Source: Zelonia costaricensis (Eukaryota; Euglenozoa; Kinetoplastea; Trypanosomatida; Trypanosomatidae). Taken from it: a stretch of DNA of 64,000 nucleotides. Positions 1-10,600 of the stretch are shown in pieces. The position numbers and the translations under genes were made by a program. Below the pieces are notes generated by a model. That model had not been told where the DNA came from and ran no database searches. It was given only the letters and a program-made list of their open reading frames with translations. The DNA is taken from positions 23,710 through 87,709 of the forward strand of contig JASAOO010003512.1 of NCBI GenBank assembly GCA_030849075.1. The letters run 5' to 3'. Numbering within the stretch: position 1 is the first letter of the stretch; each line of letters opens with the position of its first letter.

Positions 1-569
1 AGCGGGATGGGGCGGGTGTAGGTGGCCCCCTCGATGCCAGTGTTGTAGAGCGGCGGCGTGCCGTAGAGGCCGAGCTCGATCACCTTGGGCAGCGCATCCA
101 TGCGCAGCTTCGCCAGGTCCGTCTGCTTCATCACGTGCTGCACCACCGCCATGGCGGAAGCGCTGTACGTGTTCGACAGCTCGGTGACCTTGCGGCGGTT
201 GCGGCGCTGGTTGTTGTTGCGGTTGTCCTTGCCACCCTTCTTGCCAGCCGGCCCCTTCGCGTTGCGTGGCCCGTTGTTGCGCGGGTTGAAGCGCACCGTC
301 TTCTCGCGCTCCGTGCGCAGGGCGTTGAGGCGGGCGTTGTCCTCCACCTGCTTGAACACCTTGCGCTTGTTCACCGTCACAGCCTCGTCCTCGCTGTCGC
401 TGGCCGACGCCTCCGTCTCCTTCTTGTACGTGAACCAGTCCAGCGCCTCCAGCGGGTCGGCCTTGGAGTAAAGCTCGAAGGGGGCGCCATCCTCCAGCCG
501 CATCTCCTCCTCCGGCGGCCCCCAGGAGAACTGGGGGTTGATGTACATCTCCGGCAGCACGAAGGCCAT
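1..569 (-). CDS. EIF3D: eIF3 subunit d, N-terminal part (cut by window edge)
   Basis: The first 189 codons of a minus-strand gene that runs off the left edge. eIF3d is the cap-interacting subunit of the eIF3 complex and acts in cytoplasmic translation initiation. The visible N-terminus begins MAFVLPEMYINPQFSWGPP, the family's conserved opening in which a short hydrophobic stretch leads to a WGP motif. It then has an acidic SDSEDE patch (about residue 58), a basic Asn/Arg/Gly-rich segment (about residues 93-127, containing KGGKDNRNNNQRRNRRK) typical of the eIF3d RNA-binding region, and the start of the globular domain (KVIELGLYGTPPLYN). The ATG at 569 is the first one after a predicted splice acceptor at 717-718. 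No stop is seen inside the window. The identification rests on the N-terminal motifs only. Confidence 0.85.
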   Translation of the reverse strand, partial: MAFVLPEMYINPQFSWGPPEEEMRLEDGAPFELYSKADPLEALDWFTYKKETEASASDSEDEAVTVNKRKVFKQVEDNARLNALRTEREKTVRFNPRNNGPRNAKGPAGKKGGKDNRNNNQRRNRRKVTELSNTYSASAMAVVQHVMKQTDLAKLRMDALPKVIELGLYGTPPLYNTGIEGATYTRPIP

Positions 570-1469
570 CTTTGCGGCAAAGGGAGAACGGAGGGGTGAG
601 GGTTAGGTGTAGTGAACAGTGGCAGGGGGATGGGGGGGGGGGGTAGGCGGAAGGAGCTGAGTCGAGTCGTGGGAGTGTCACGCCAGCGGCGAAGGTGCGG
701 AGATGCGGAAACGAAACTGCGGTGGTACAGGGCGGATGTGCAGGGAATGAAAGCGGGGACACAAGAGGGGGGAGGGGGAGGGAGAGGAGGAGAGGGTGGG
801 GAGCGTGGTGCCGGCATCTGCTGGACGTAGGGCGGCGCCGCGTACCGTCGCACGGTGCTGTCGGTGGTCGGGGCAGGGCCGCAGCACCGGCCCGCGCGTT
901 GAGACACAAGCACGCACTCACACGCCCTCACCGCAGCGGCGAAAGCGGCGCGTGAAACGGTGCCGGGATGTCGCCGGGCAGAGCAGCGACCAGCAACGCG
1001 AAAACAAGCGAAGCCGTGAGACACGTTCGAAGGCACCCGCACATGGGCACTGTGTCGCTGCGACGGGGATGGGGAGGGGCGGACGCTGCGCCAACGGTCA
1101 AACTTGCTGCGATGGCGTCACAGGGCATGACCCCACCCTTCACGCGCGACTGATCAACTCTCTTGTTTCTTCTTTCTATGCGGACTGATGTGTTTGTGAG
1201 GAAGCGAGAATTAGGGATCACCCGGTGAGGGAGAAAGGCGGAGGGTTTGGGGGCACGAGGGAGGAGGGCAAGCAAAGCGAGGACACGACGCCAAGCGGCA
1301 GGGGGGGTCCATGAACACGTCCACACGCGGCGACGCGCACAGTCTGACACAAGGGGGGGGAGGGGGGGGGGCCAGAAGAAGAAGGAAGAAAAAAAAAGTC
1401 AAGACGCACGTGGTGCGGTCGCATGCGGCCTCCGGGCATGTGTGCGAGTAGAGAGGCGCGACGTCGCTG
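570..1469. other. spacer between membrane kinase and eIF3d
   Basis: About 0.9 kb holding the 3'UTR of the membrane kinase and the 5'UTR of eIF3d. The plus strand has G-rich runs (631-643, 770-800, 1352-1370), which are pyrimidine tracts in the RNA. No coding frame here looks real. Confidence 0.7.
717..800 (-). promoter_or_regulatory. predicted trans-splice acceptor for eIF3d mRNA
   Basis: On the minus strand a C/T-rich tract (800-765) is followed by a run without any AG dinucleotide (817 to 719) that ends in CAG at 719-717. Spliced-leader addition here would give a 147-nt 5'UTR (716-570) with no upstream ATG. A second AG sits immediately before the ATG (571-570) and is less likely. Confidence 0.4.
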
Positions 1470-4400
1470 TCACCTGGAGTGCCGCGAGGAGCCGGAAGCG
1501 GTGCTGGCGATGCTGCCGTTGGGCATTGCGCGGGGCGGGTGCCCGTTCTGCGGGGTCGTGAGGTCTTCGCGGGAGCTGTGCGGGGAGCCGCGCGGCAGCC
1601 GCGCGGAGCGGCGGCCGTCGTGGGTTGACCGCAACGACGGCGACGAGTAGTTCGAGAAGGACGGAAAGTTGTCGCTGGAGTCGTCGGTGTGGACGGCCGA
1701 GGCGGCGGCGCGCAGCCACGGGTGCTGCAGCAGCTCGTCCGCCGAGGCCCGCTTCATCACGTCGCGCTCGAAGCAGCGGAAGAGGAAGTCGCGGCACTGG
1801 TCGGACGTCTCCTCCGGGATTTGTGGGATGTCGTTGGTGGAGCCGACGTAGAACATGGCCGAGTACACGTTGTCGAACTCCTCGCGCCACGGCGGCTCGC
1901 CGCCGTTGAGCATCTCGACGACGGTGCACCCCACCGACCAGATGTCTGCCTTGGTGCCGTACGCCTCGCTCCGGATCACCTCGGGCGCCATCCAGAAGGG
2001 CGACCCCACGAGGGTGCCGCAGCCGCCCTGACTCGCATTCGCGATGTTGGCCAGCGACTTGCTGCACCCGAAGTCCGCCAGCTTGGCAACGCCGTAGCCG
2101 TCGATCAGGATGTTCTCGCCCTTGATGTCGCGGTGCACCACGCCCTTCTCGTGCAGGTACTGCAGGCCGCGCAGGATCTGAAACGAGTACAGCTGCATGA
2201 CGGCCTCCGTGAGGTGGGTGAACTTGCGCACAATCGAGGTGAGGCTGCCGCCGACCGCGAACTCCATGAAGACGAGCATCGTGTCGTGAATCGTGTGGGC
2301 GCCGAAGTACCGGATGATGTTCGGGTGCGACAGCTCGCGCAGCATGTTCACCTCCGCCTTGACGCTCGCCAGCGCCTCCGGGCTCTCGCTGACGACGTTG
2401 ACGTACTTGACGGCGACGAGCTTGCCATTGGTCAAGATGCCGAGGTGGACGGTGCCGTAGCTGCCCTTGCCCAGCGCCGGCCCGCAGCTGAACGTCTCCA
2501 TCTCCTCCATCGTGAGCAGGCTGCTGTGCTGCATGTTGGGCGACATGATGGGCAGCATGTTGGACGGGTCGTCGAGGTCGTAGTGGCTGAACGAGGAGGT
2601 GGTGCTGTGCCCATGCAGCAGCTGCTCCTCATTGCTGCCGCTGCAGCCGAGGATGTAGGGCCGCAGCAGCCGGTGCGTCTCGAAGCGGTAGCGCTCCTGC
2701 TTCTCCTGGTACTCGATGCGCAGCCGCGCAATCGCGTTGAGGACGTTTTCGCGCTCGAGGGTGTCGGTGCAGGCGTACACTTCGCTCTTGAGGTCGTGGA
2801 TGTGGTTGCGGATCTGCACCATCGAGCAGCGCAGCGCGTCAATCGAGACGTCGCTGGTGGACGTCGTCTGCTCCTCCACAAAGAGGACGTTGCGCCAGAA
2901 GTTGACGAAGAGCGTTATGGCAAAGACAGCGGAGGCGACGCGGAACATGCCCGTGCCCTGCGTGCAGTCCGTGTAGACGCCGGTGCGCACGAGCACCGTG
3001 TACAGGATGATGGTGGGGTAGACGAAGAAGGACTGCATCGTCAGGATGGCCATGAAGCGGTTCACGTTGCGGTACGCCGTGGGCGGGAACTTGACAATCA
3101 TCAGCAGGCGCAGCAGCTGGAAGGCGACGCAGTTGAAGACGGTCAAGAGCGGGTTGCTGTAGAAGACCTTCCACATCACCGTCTCCCACATCTGCACCGA
3201 AAAGTAGAGAAACATGATCGACGCCCGCACGCGCAGATCCATGTTCGGCAGCCGCATCTGGTTCGTCAGAATGCTCGACGGCGCCATCACACCCATCGAG
3301 ATGAAGGCGATCACCGACACGCCGACCCACACGTCCAGGCGGACGTCCTCGTACGTCGGCACACCGCGCAGCAGCGTCGGCCAGGCGATCGTGTCGACCA
3401 CTGAGGACATCAGCGAGGCCAGGAAGATGAAGTTGAGGATGGTCAGCCCGGTGTACAGCTTCGGCGCCACGTCCAGCAGGAACGGCTGACGCCGCCGGAC
3501 GTACGCGACGAGCGGGGTGCCCCACTTCTGCATGCACACAAAGAGAGTGAGCCACACAATGTAGAACATGCCGACCTTGCGCGCCCAGCTGAAGGGGCGC
3601 TGGTGGTGGGGCATCAGCAGCCGCATGCCCTGCATGAACACGCTCGCCACCGACGGGAGCGGCGCGGGGAGGCCGGGGTGGAAGGCCGCGACGGTGTTCT
3701 GGAAGCTGATCACGGTGAGCCGGCAGAAGGAGAAGTAGTTGACGGCGCTGTGGCTGAGCTCGTCCCACGTCAGGGTCAGCTGCAGCGGGCACGGCGACTG
3801 CAGGTCCGCCCACCACTCCCGGTACGTGAAGCCCCACATCGAGAGCAGCACGTGGAGGGTGCCGATGCCGCACGCAAGGCCGAAGAGCGACATCCACAGC
3901 ATGTCGCGCCGCACCGGCTGATCCGCTGGCGGGTCGTACGGCTCTCGCAGCCAGAAGAGAATGATGAAGCTGCGCCGCGCGTCGTAGTCGCGCACAACGT
4001 CCTCGGGGCACTCCATGTCCGGCCGCAGGTTCGCCAGCACGCGGCGCCGCTGCTCCTCGTGCTCCTTGGCGATGTCGGTGAGCACCGGCTGCCCGTCCGG
4101 CCCCGGCGGCGGCGCGGCACCGAGGCCGTCGTCGTCGCTCGAGGCGAGGCAGCGCACGCGCACGCGGCCGTCCGGTTGCGCCGGCACGACCGCGCCGAGC
4201 ACCGCGAGGTCGTCGACGCACACAGGCCCTGCCACGCCATGCACCTCGATCAGGCCGTCCCGCTTCATCTCCACCTTGCCCTGCAACACCGCCCGCCGCG
4301 GCTCGTTCACCACCAGCGTACCCTCGACGACGATGTGCGGCGCCACGAGCGTCGTCGCGTGGGCCAGGTACAGCGAGGAGTCGCCCCGCACCGTGATGCT

Positions 4401-7400
4401 GTCCGACACAGTGATCTGCACCGTGTCCACGACGCGCGTCTGGCTGTGCGCCAGGGTCAGCTCATCCAGCACCACCGTGGCCGGCGCACGGAGGTACACC
4501 TTTTCGCTGAGGGCGAGCCCGCTGCGCATCGGCGGGGCTAAGTGGCGGTGGCGGCGGCGGCAGAGGTGCGGCAGCGTCTCCGGCTCGGGGGAGAAGCAGA
4601 AGGCTTCGTACAGCAGCGCCCAGTCCTCGGTCCGCTCGAGCTTCGCCACAGCGCCTGTGATGATGCCGCCGGACGGCACCTGCAGGCAGCCGCGCAGCAG
4701 CAGGCGCCCGCTCATCGTCAGGTACTGCGAGGTGGGCAGGTACACCTGGCACGGCCACGTTGGCGCGCCCTCGCCGCTTGGGTCGAGCGGCCAGGCACGG
4801 GTGCTGTCCTGGAAGGGACTGAACGCGGACGGCAGACTCGCATTCACGTCCGCCCGCGCTGCGGGCGACGCGGTCGGTTCGAGTGTGGCCGCCGTCGCGG
4901 AAGGGGGCGGTGTTGGCGGCGGGCTTTCCGCCTCGAGCTCCTGGAGGCCGGAGATGTCGATGACGAACATCGTGGCGTTGGGGGCCACAATCGACGAGGT
5001 GGCGAGCGGCAGCGCGTAGCTCGGCGTGACCGCCGGGGTGCGGCGGAGGCCGAGGGCGTCGTCGGACATGTTGCCGTACATGGCGGCCATCCCGCCCACG
5101 TGGAGGATCATGTTGCCCGTGAAGCGGGCCGTGACGAAGTCGACGAGGAGGCGGCCGAGCAGCATGACCTTGGCCAGCCCCGTCGACGTCACGAAGGCGG
5201 CGTTCGCCACGTGCACGAGGGTGTGCTCGCCGAACTGGACGGTGCCGTAGACGACGACGGAGATCGGCTCGGTGAGGCCGATGCCGAAGAGCGTGCGTAT
5301 GGTGCCCTCCACCTTGAGCGAGTTGAGCACCGTGTCGTCGCCGAGAACCCGCATCACGCCGTCGCCGGTGACGGTGGACGAGATGAAGACGCAGCCCTCC
5401 ATCAGCGTCAGCACCGAGCGCTCCTCCAGCTGCACGTTTCCGCCGAGGTGCACGTTGTGTGCCGTGAGCAACGTCCCGCTCTTCAGGGTGAGACTCGCCT
5501 CGGTCGTGCTCGACGCATCGGTGATGTTGATCTTGCCAGACAAGAGCACCGCGCCACCCTGAAAGATGAAGCGGCCCGTGAGCAGCGCGTGGGAGCGCTC
5601 ATCCAGCGCGATGATGCGGAGGACGCCGCCTGGGTAGTTAGTAATAGCGTTGCGGCGGCCGGCGGAGAGGACGCTGCTGATGCTGTCCATCCCCATGCTC
5701 GAGACGGCGAGGGTCAGGTTGCCGTAGTTGTGGATCGCCCCGTCCCGCTCCATCGACAGCCGCTGCACGTCGATCGTCATCTCGCCGTAGTTGTACAGCG
5801 GCACGGAGAGCTGGCGCGTCTCGTAGCCCTGCGTGGTGATCTTCGCGTAGCCGGTGCAGTTGATCGTGCCCTTGCCCGAAATGCTCCCACCGGACCAGAC
5901 GAAGTACGACACGTTGAGGCTGCGCTGCCGCAGGTTGAGGTGGCCCTTGTCCTGCACCTTGAGCCTCGTCACGGACGCCGACTGCAGCAGCTTCACGTCC
6001 TGGTCAATGAGCACGTTCGGGCTGTCGTTGTCGATGACGACGTCCGTGCCGCGCTCTACGAGCAGCGTCGACACCCGCACGTACACGGGCGACCCCTCGC
6101 GGTGGTAGCAGACGTGGTAGATGCCGCGCTTGTGAAAGGTGCCGAAGAAGCTGACGCGCGAGCTGCTGCTGAAGAAGAGGTCGACGAAGAAGACGTTCTG
6201 CGAGGTGAAGTCGGTGCACAGCTCGTCCGTGATGACGGCCGTGTCGCGCTCCGTCAGATTCGTGCCGTAGATGGTGCCGGTGAACTCCAGCTCCGCGTGC
6301 ACCTGTGGCGGGTCGGTCGACACCCCCTCCGGGCCCGCGACCTCGTACGAGTTCATCAGCTTCACGCGCAGAAACGGCAGCGTTTCGGGGTACGGGGCGT
6401 AGCAGAGCGTCTGCACGCCGCCGCGGTGCGGGGTGAAGCGGTAGACGCTCTCGTGGATGTCCCAGCGGCTGCCGCGCACAAAGGCGCTGCGGGTGTGCAG
6501 GCAGGTGTAGCCCTCCATCACGCGCAGCCGCCGCTCCAGCGCGAACTTGTCTGACACGGTGTTCGCCGCACCCTTGAGCGGGATCGAGATGGCGCCGCCG
6601 GTGATGAAGAGCTGCCGCGACGCGTTCCAGCGCGCTTCGTCGAGCTGCAGAAACGATCGCTTGCGCACAAGAAACGGGTCGCCGGCGAGGCAGTTGTTTG
6701 GCATGTCTTGCAGCCCGAGTCGGCCCACCTGCTCAAAGAGCGAGAAGGGCAAGCACGGCACGATGAGCGCGGACGTGTGCGCCGGCAGCACCCACCGCCC
6801 GCTCGCCAGCGTCACCTTCACGGCGTGCCCTGTCGGGCTCACCTCGATGTCGCTCAGCTGCAGGATCTCCGACACAGCCCGGCGCCACGAGGGCCAGGTC
6901 TTGGTGCGGTTCCACTCATTCATCGCACTGGGCGGCACCGTTGGCAGCACGTGGTGCACGACCGTGCCGGCGTCGTCAATGAGGCGCACGTTGGTGAGGA
7001 GAATCGACGTCATGATGGGCCGGACGAGGCTGATGTTGGTCGGGAAGGTCGGGATGGAGACCTGGATCGAGAAGGTGCCGCCGCCGCGCTGGATCATGTC
7101 CTCCGTGAGGCCGTGGTACACAGAGCCGCGGTAGTGGACCGTCGTGGCCGCGGCGAACACGACGGGCCCGAATCGGCGGCCGCGGGGGCGTGCGACAGCG
7201 TATACGTCGTCCCACAGCAGCTGCCCCGCCGAGACGAGCAGCAGCAGCAGCACAAGGAGAAGCCGCAGCAGTGATGGAAACCGGCGGTGGGGTGTAGCTC
7301 TATCCGGGCCGAGTGCAAACGTGCTGCGGCTTCCCCGCACCGCGGGCGTGGCCGACACGTCGTGTGCCTGCTGGGCAAGACAAGAGCGGCACCAGCCTCG

Positions 7401-7640
7401 TGCCTCGCCCGCTTCGCTCGCCCGCACGTCGGCGCTGCCCTCACTGTCCCTGTGGCAAGAGGACGCGGCGGACGGGCCGGCCGGCAGCAGCACTGGCGCC
7501 GTCGGCCCCATCGCCGAGGTCGCCTCACTGGCTGGGAGAGCGGCGGAGGTGCTTCGGGCCGCGCTGGCCGCCTGCGGCGGGCGAAACCAGCCAAGACGAT
7601 CGCGCAGCGTCAGCAGAAGCACAGACTGCCACGCGTCCAT
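1470..7640 (-). CDS. receptor-like polytopic membrane protein with C-terminal STE11-type protein kinase
   Basis: A 2056-residue protein. Residues 1-122 are low-complexity and are followed by a strongly hydrophobic LLRLLLVLLLLLV segment (about 123-140). A large region with about ten N-glycosylation sequons follows; it has beta-helix-like stretches (about 560-890 and 1045-1130, e.g. GGSISGKGTINCTG) and a Pro-rich linker (about 900-927). Then come seven or eight hydrophobic segments between about 1245 and 1585, a charged helical stretch, and a kinase domain (about 1711-1975). The kinase motifs are intact: GKGSYG (1724-1729), VAVK (Lys1745), HRDIKGEN (His1836) and DFG (Asp1856), plus SPFWMAPE. 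The closest kinase family by motif is STE11/MAPKKK. The tail is Ser/Arg-rich. The frame stays open upstream to 8594, but that part reads CVCVCV from CA repeats. The ATG at 7640 is the first in-frame one after candidate splice sites. Ligand and pathway are unknown. Confidence 0.85.
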   Translation of the reverse strand: MDAWQSVLLLTLRDRLGWFRPPQAASAARSTSAALPASEATSAMGPTAPVLLPAGPSAASSCHRDSEGSADVRASEAGEARGWCRSCLAQQAHDVSATPAVRGSRSTFALGPDRATPHRRFPSLLRLLLVLLLLLVSAGQLLWDDVYAVARPRGRRFGPVVFAAATTVHYRGSVYHGLTEDMIQRGGGTFSIQVSIPTFPTNISLVRPIMTSILLTNVRLIDDAGTVVHHVLPTVPPSAMNEWNRTKTWPSWRRAVSEILQLSDIEVSPTGHAVKVTLASGRWVLPAHTSALIVPCLPFSLFEQVGRLGLQDMPNNCLAGDPFLVRKRSFLQLDEARWNASRQLFITGGAISIPLKGAANTVSDKFALERRLRVMEGYTCLHTRSAFVRGSRWDIHESVYRFTPHRGGVQTLCYAPYPETLPFLRVKLMNSYEVAGPEGVSTDPPQVHAELEFTGTIYGTNLTERDTAVITDELCTDFTSQNVFFVDLFFSSSSRVSFFGTFHKRGIYHVCYHREGSPVYVRVSTLLVERGTDVVIDNDSPNVLIDQDVKLLQSASVTRLKVQDKGHLNLRQRSLNVSYFVWSGGSISGKGTINCTGYAKITTQGYETRQLSVPLYNYGEMTIDVQRLSMERDGAIHNYGNLTLAVSSMGMDSISSVLSAGRRNAITNYPGGVLRIIALDERSHALLTGRFIFQGGAVLLSGKINITDASSTTEASLTLKSGTLLTAHNVHLGGNVQLEERSVLTLMEGCVFISSTVTGDGVMRVLGDDTVLNSLKVEGTIRTLFGIGLTEPISVVVYGTVQFGEHTLVHVANAAFVTSTGLAKVMLLGRLLVDFVTARFTGNMILHVGGMAAMYGNMSDDALGLRRTPAVTPSYALPLATSSIVAPNATMFVIDISGLQELEAESPPPTPPPSATAATLEPTASPAARADVNASLPSAFSPFQDSTRAWPLDPSGEGAPTWPCQVYLPTSQYLTMSGRLLLRGCLQVPSGGIITGAVAKLERTEDWALLYEAFCFSPEPETLPHLCRRRHRHLAPPMRSGLALSEKVYLRAPATVVLDELTLAHSQTRVVDTVQITVSDSITVRGDSSLYLAHATTLVAPHIVVEGTLVVNEPRRAVLQGKVEMKRDGLIEVHGVAGPVCVDDLAVLGAVVPAQPDGRVRVRCLASSDDDGLGAAPPPGPDGQPVLTDIAKEHEEQRRRVLANLRPDMECPEDVVRDYDARRSFIILFWLREPYDPPADQPVRRDMLWMSLFGLACGIGTLHVLLSMWGFTYREWWADLQSPCPLQLTLTWDELSHSAVNYFSFCRLTVISFQNTVAAFHPGLPAPLPSVASVFMQGMRLLMPHHQRPFSWARKVGMFYIVWLTLFVCMQKWGTPLVAYVRRRQPFLLDVAPKLYTGLTILNFIFLASLMSSVVDTIAWPTLLRGVPTYEDVRLDVWVGVSVIAFISMGVMAPSSILTNQMRLPNMDLRVRASIMFLYFSVQMWETVMWKVFYSNPLLTVFNCVAFQLLRLLMIVKFPPTAYRNVNRFMAILTMQSFFVYPTIILYTVLVRTGVYTDCTQGTGMFRVASAVFAITLFVNFWRNVLFVEEQTTSTSDVSIDALRCSMVQIRNHIHDLKSEVYACTDTLERENVLNAIARLRIEYQEKQERYRFETHRLLRPYILGCSGSNEEQLLHGHSTTSSFSHYDLDDPSNMLPIMSPNMQHSSLLTMEEMETFSCGPALGKGSYGTVHLGILTNGKLVAVKYVNVVSESPEALASVKAEVNMLRELSHPNIIRYFGAHTIHDTMLVFMEFAVGGSLTSIVRKFTHLTEAVMQLYSFQILRGLQYLHEKGVVHRDIKGENILIDGYGVAKLADFGCSKSLANIANASQGGCGTLVGSPFWMAPEVIRSEAYGTKADIWSVGCTVVEMLNGGEPPWREEFDNVYSAMFYVGSTNDIPQIPEETSDQCRDFLFRCFERDVMKRASADELLQHPWLRAAASAVHTDDSSDNFPSFSNYSSPSLRSTHDGRRSARLPRGSPHSSREDLTTPQNGHPPRAMPNGSIASTASGSSRHSR

Positions 7641-10600
7641 TGCGACGGGTGCACGGCGGAAGAAGAAACCTGTAGAAGGCCGAGGCGAGGCGGCGGCGCG
7701 CGCGATGCTGCTGGACACGACAGCAGACGGTTGACCGCAGCGTGCGCGTTGCGCTGCGTGCGTGCCTGTGTTGAGGCGTGGTGCTCCCACACACGGGGGA
7801 GGGGAGGGAGGGAGGGGGGGAAGCGTAAAGGAGGAGGAGGAGCACCCAGCCGCACCCACGCCCGTATACTCCTGAAAGTCGCGCGTCTGTGAGGCGCCGA
7901 CTTCGTCCAAGTAATCGCAGCAGAGAGAGAGAGAGAAGGAAGCCAAAGAAGAACGCAAAACAAAAGATGAGGGGAAGGCGGAGATGAGAGACGGGGGGAT
8001 GAGGACAGCAGACACAAAGGCAGAATGCGACACGAGACAGGGGGCGGGGGGCGGGGCGGTGGCAACGGCGCGGGGAGAGGGAGGGGACGGTGCGTGCAGA
8101 GAGGTACAAGGGAAACAAACAAAAAAAAAAAGGACGAGAAGAGAAACAAAGTGAAGCAAGAGAGGACGTGAAACAGAGAGAGGACGACACCCGCGTGCCC
8201 AACGTCGAAACGGCCGGCTGCCTTGCCGGGGGCGTTTACGAAAAAAGCGCAAGACCCAAGGCACGCACACGTACACGCACACACCCAAACACACAATTGA
8301 AGATGAGCACGCAAACGCACGTGCACTGCACGTACGGCAGTACGCGACGGTGGGCAGTGCACGCACTCTGACGCAGGAGGCGCACACACACACACACAAA
8401 CACACAGATTGGGAGGGAGGGGGTGGGAAAACAAAAAACAACAGGAAAGACCAATACGACAGTCGCTGCACTTTCTGTTTTGCGAGACGCTTTCCCGTGG
8501 CGGCCACGTGAGCGCACACACACACACACACGTGAACGGGGCACGACCTGTGGGGATGGCGAGAATAAAATGTGGCCGAGGCTAACGCGCACACGCGGTT
8601 GCCTGAGCGGAGCGCGATTGGGACCGCCCTCCTGCACCCGAGGCAAAGGCAAACGCACGAAGTCGCAGCGGAGGGAAAGGCAAGCAGTTAGCAGGGCGCA
8701 AGTAGCCGACCACAGCAGGGGGAGAACAAAACAAAAGAATCAGAGCAGAGATGCAGAGGCGAGGGATGGTAAGGGAGTGGTCGGAGGGGGGCGGGGAGGG
8801 GTACGGTGGTGCGGTGGTGAGGGTGCTGGCGAGACGACGCGGGAGTTGACCACACGACAAGGGGGGAAGGGGGCAAGGGGCGAGGGAAGCGGGAGGAGGG
8901 CGCGCAGCGGGAGAGGCTCGCACACGCGTCCTGCACACACCGGGCTTGGATGGGCGCGCGCTGGCCACGGCTGGAGAAGCGGCGGTGGTGCTGCTCCTCA
9001 GAAAGGCAGGACAAGGCAGAGCAGTGTCGGAGGCGGCGGACACGGAGGTGAAACAGAAGCGAGCGCGTGAGAGGCAAACAGGGAGAGAGAAGGATGCGCT
9101 GCAGTGACGGGGAGAACGTGGCGCTCACACGCAAGTGGCGAGGCAAGAGAGGGGAGCGAGCGACTGCGGCGTGTCCGAAAGTCGAGGCGAAGACAGACGC
9201 CACGATGGGGAGCCGGCGTATGTAAAAACACTGGTGGTAGCGGCAGTGTCGACTGGGTTCGAGAAGAAAACGAACCTTGTGTCGTGTCGGTAGTGTGCGC
9301 GGTGGGGGAAGAGGGCGGGGGGAAGGTGAGAAAGAGAGCACGCAGGGAGCGTGGCGGCGTCGGCGCGGTGCGATTTCACGACGAGCAATGAGGGGCGAGC
9401 GGAGTGCGGGGGCCCGTTGCTCGCCGCGTCGCTGTCGTGGCTCGTGCGTAAGAGGGACACACACACATACAGACACAGACACACACATACACTACCGCGC
9501 ACACAAGCAAACGCACGAGAGCACGCAGCCCACACGTGGACGACCGCGATAGCAAACCGGACCTCAAGTTTCACGCACAAGGGGAGTCAAGATGGAGCCG
9601 CTTCGGGAGAAGGGAGCGGGACGCGCGCAGACGGCGAGACGCACACGGTCACACACGGTCACACACACACACAAGACGAAAACGCGCAAAGTGCCGAGTC
9701 GCGCTGCGCAGGCGTGAGCGAGAGCGAGAAAGAAGGAGAGCAGGTGGAAAGATGTGAACACACAGACACGCACTTCGGGGGAAGAGAGAGGAGTGGATGA
9801 CGTGGGCGACAGAGGGGAACAGGGTAGAGGCGGGCAAGGGGAGGGGAGGAGGCGAAACTGAAAAGCTGGTTCACCAAAGCGGCTATTAGAAGAGAAACGG
9901 AGCAAGAACGGAAAACAAGGGGGGGACAAGAGATGCGCAGAGCAAACGAACAAAAAAAAGGTGCGCAGGTGGCAGCGGAGGGGGGGATGCCGTGCGGTGA
10001 TGAGAGGGAGGGGGAAGGGGGGGGGCAAAAAAAACAGAAGACGGGGGACAGAGAACAGAAGTGGACACGGTACAATCAGCACCACACACACGCCTACGCA
10101 CGCACGTTCTAACAACGGGCGCCGGGGTTCACGCACGCACGACCTCGACCCGGCAGGGTCGGGGGTGGCGACAAGGGAGGGGAGAGGCGATCCGGCTGGC
10201 TTTCGCGTCGTCGGTCAGGGGAGAAGAGAAAGAAAAAAAAAAGACACACCGAAAGAGAAGATACAAGGTCTTCACCTCGTGACAGTGCTTGGAAAGGGGG
10301 GGAGAGAGCGGTGGAGGAGGGAGTGGGGGGGACAAGAACAGAAGGGAACCGGTGTCTGGTGGACACGTGTGTGTGTGTGTGTGGTAGGGTGGGGAGGTGA
10401 GAAGGGAAGGCGACTTGGTGCGCAGGTGGTACACGATTAATGAGAACACACCACACAAGAAGTGGGAAGAGGAGGAGATAAAGAAGGAGAATGCGCTGCT
10501 CAATGTCGCTCGCAGGCGAAAACGTTATCTTCTGTTTCCTTTTTTGTTGTTTTGTGGAAGCTCTCTTTGCCGCTGTGTGTGCCCGTGTGTGTTTGTGAAG

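Noticed and set aside
1689..6554. Plus-strand open frames of 571 (1689-3404) and 670 codons (4542-6554) inside the membrane kinase gene
   Set aside because: They lie exactly antisense to a confirmed coding frame with intact kinase motifs and have His/Arg/Val-rich composition typical of the complement of G+C-rich codons.
8688..10136. Minus-strand frames of 266 and 190 codons between kinesin and the membrane kinase
   Set aside because: They translate CA repeats and pyrimidine tracts (Cys-Val and Pro/Leu/Ser runs).
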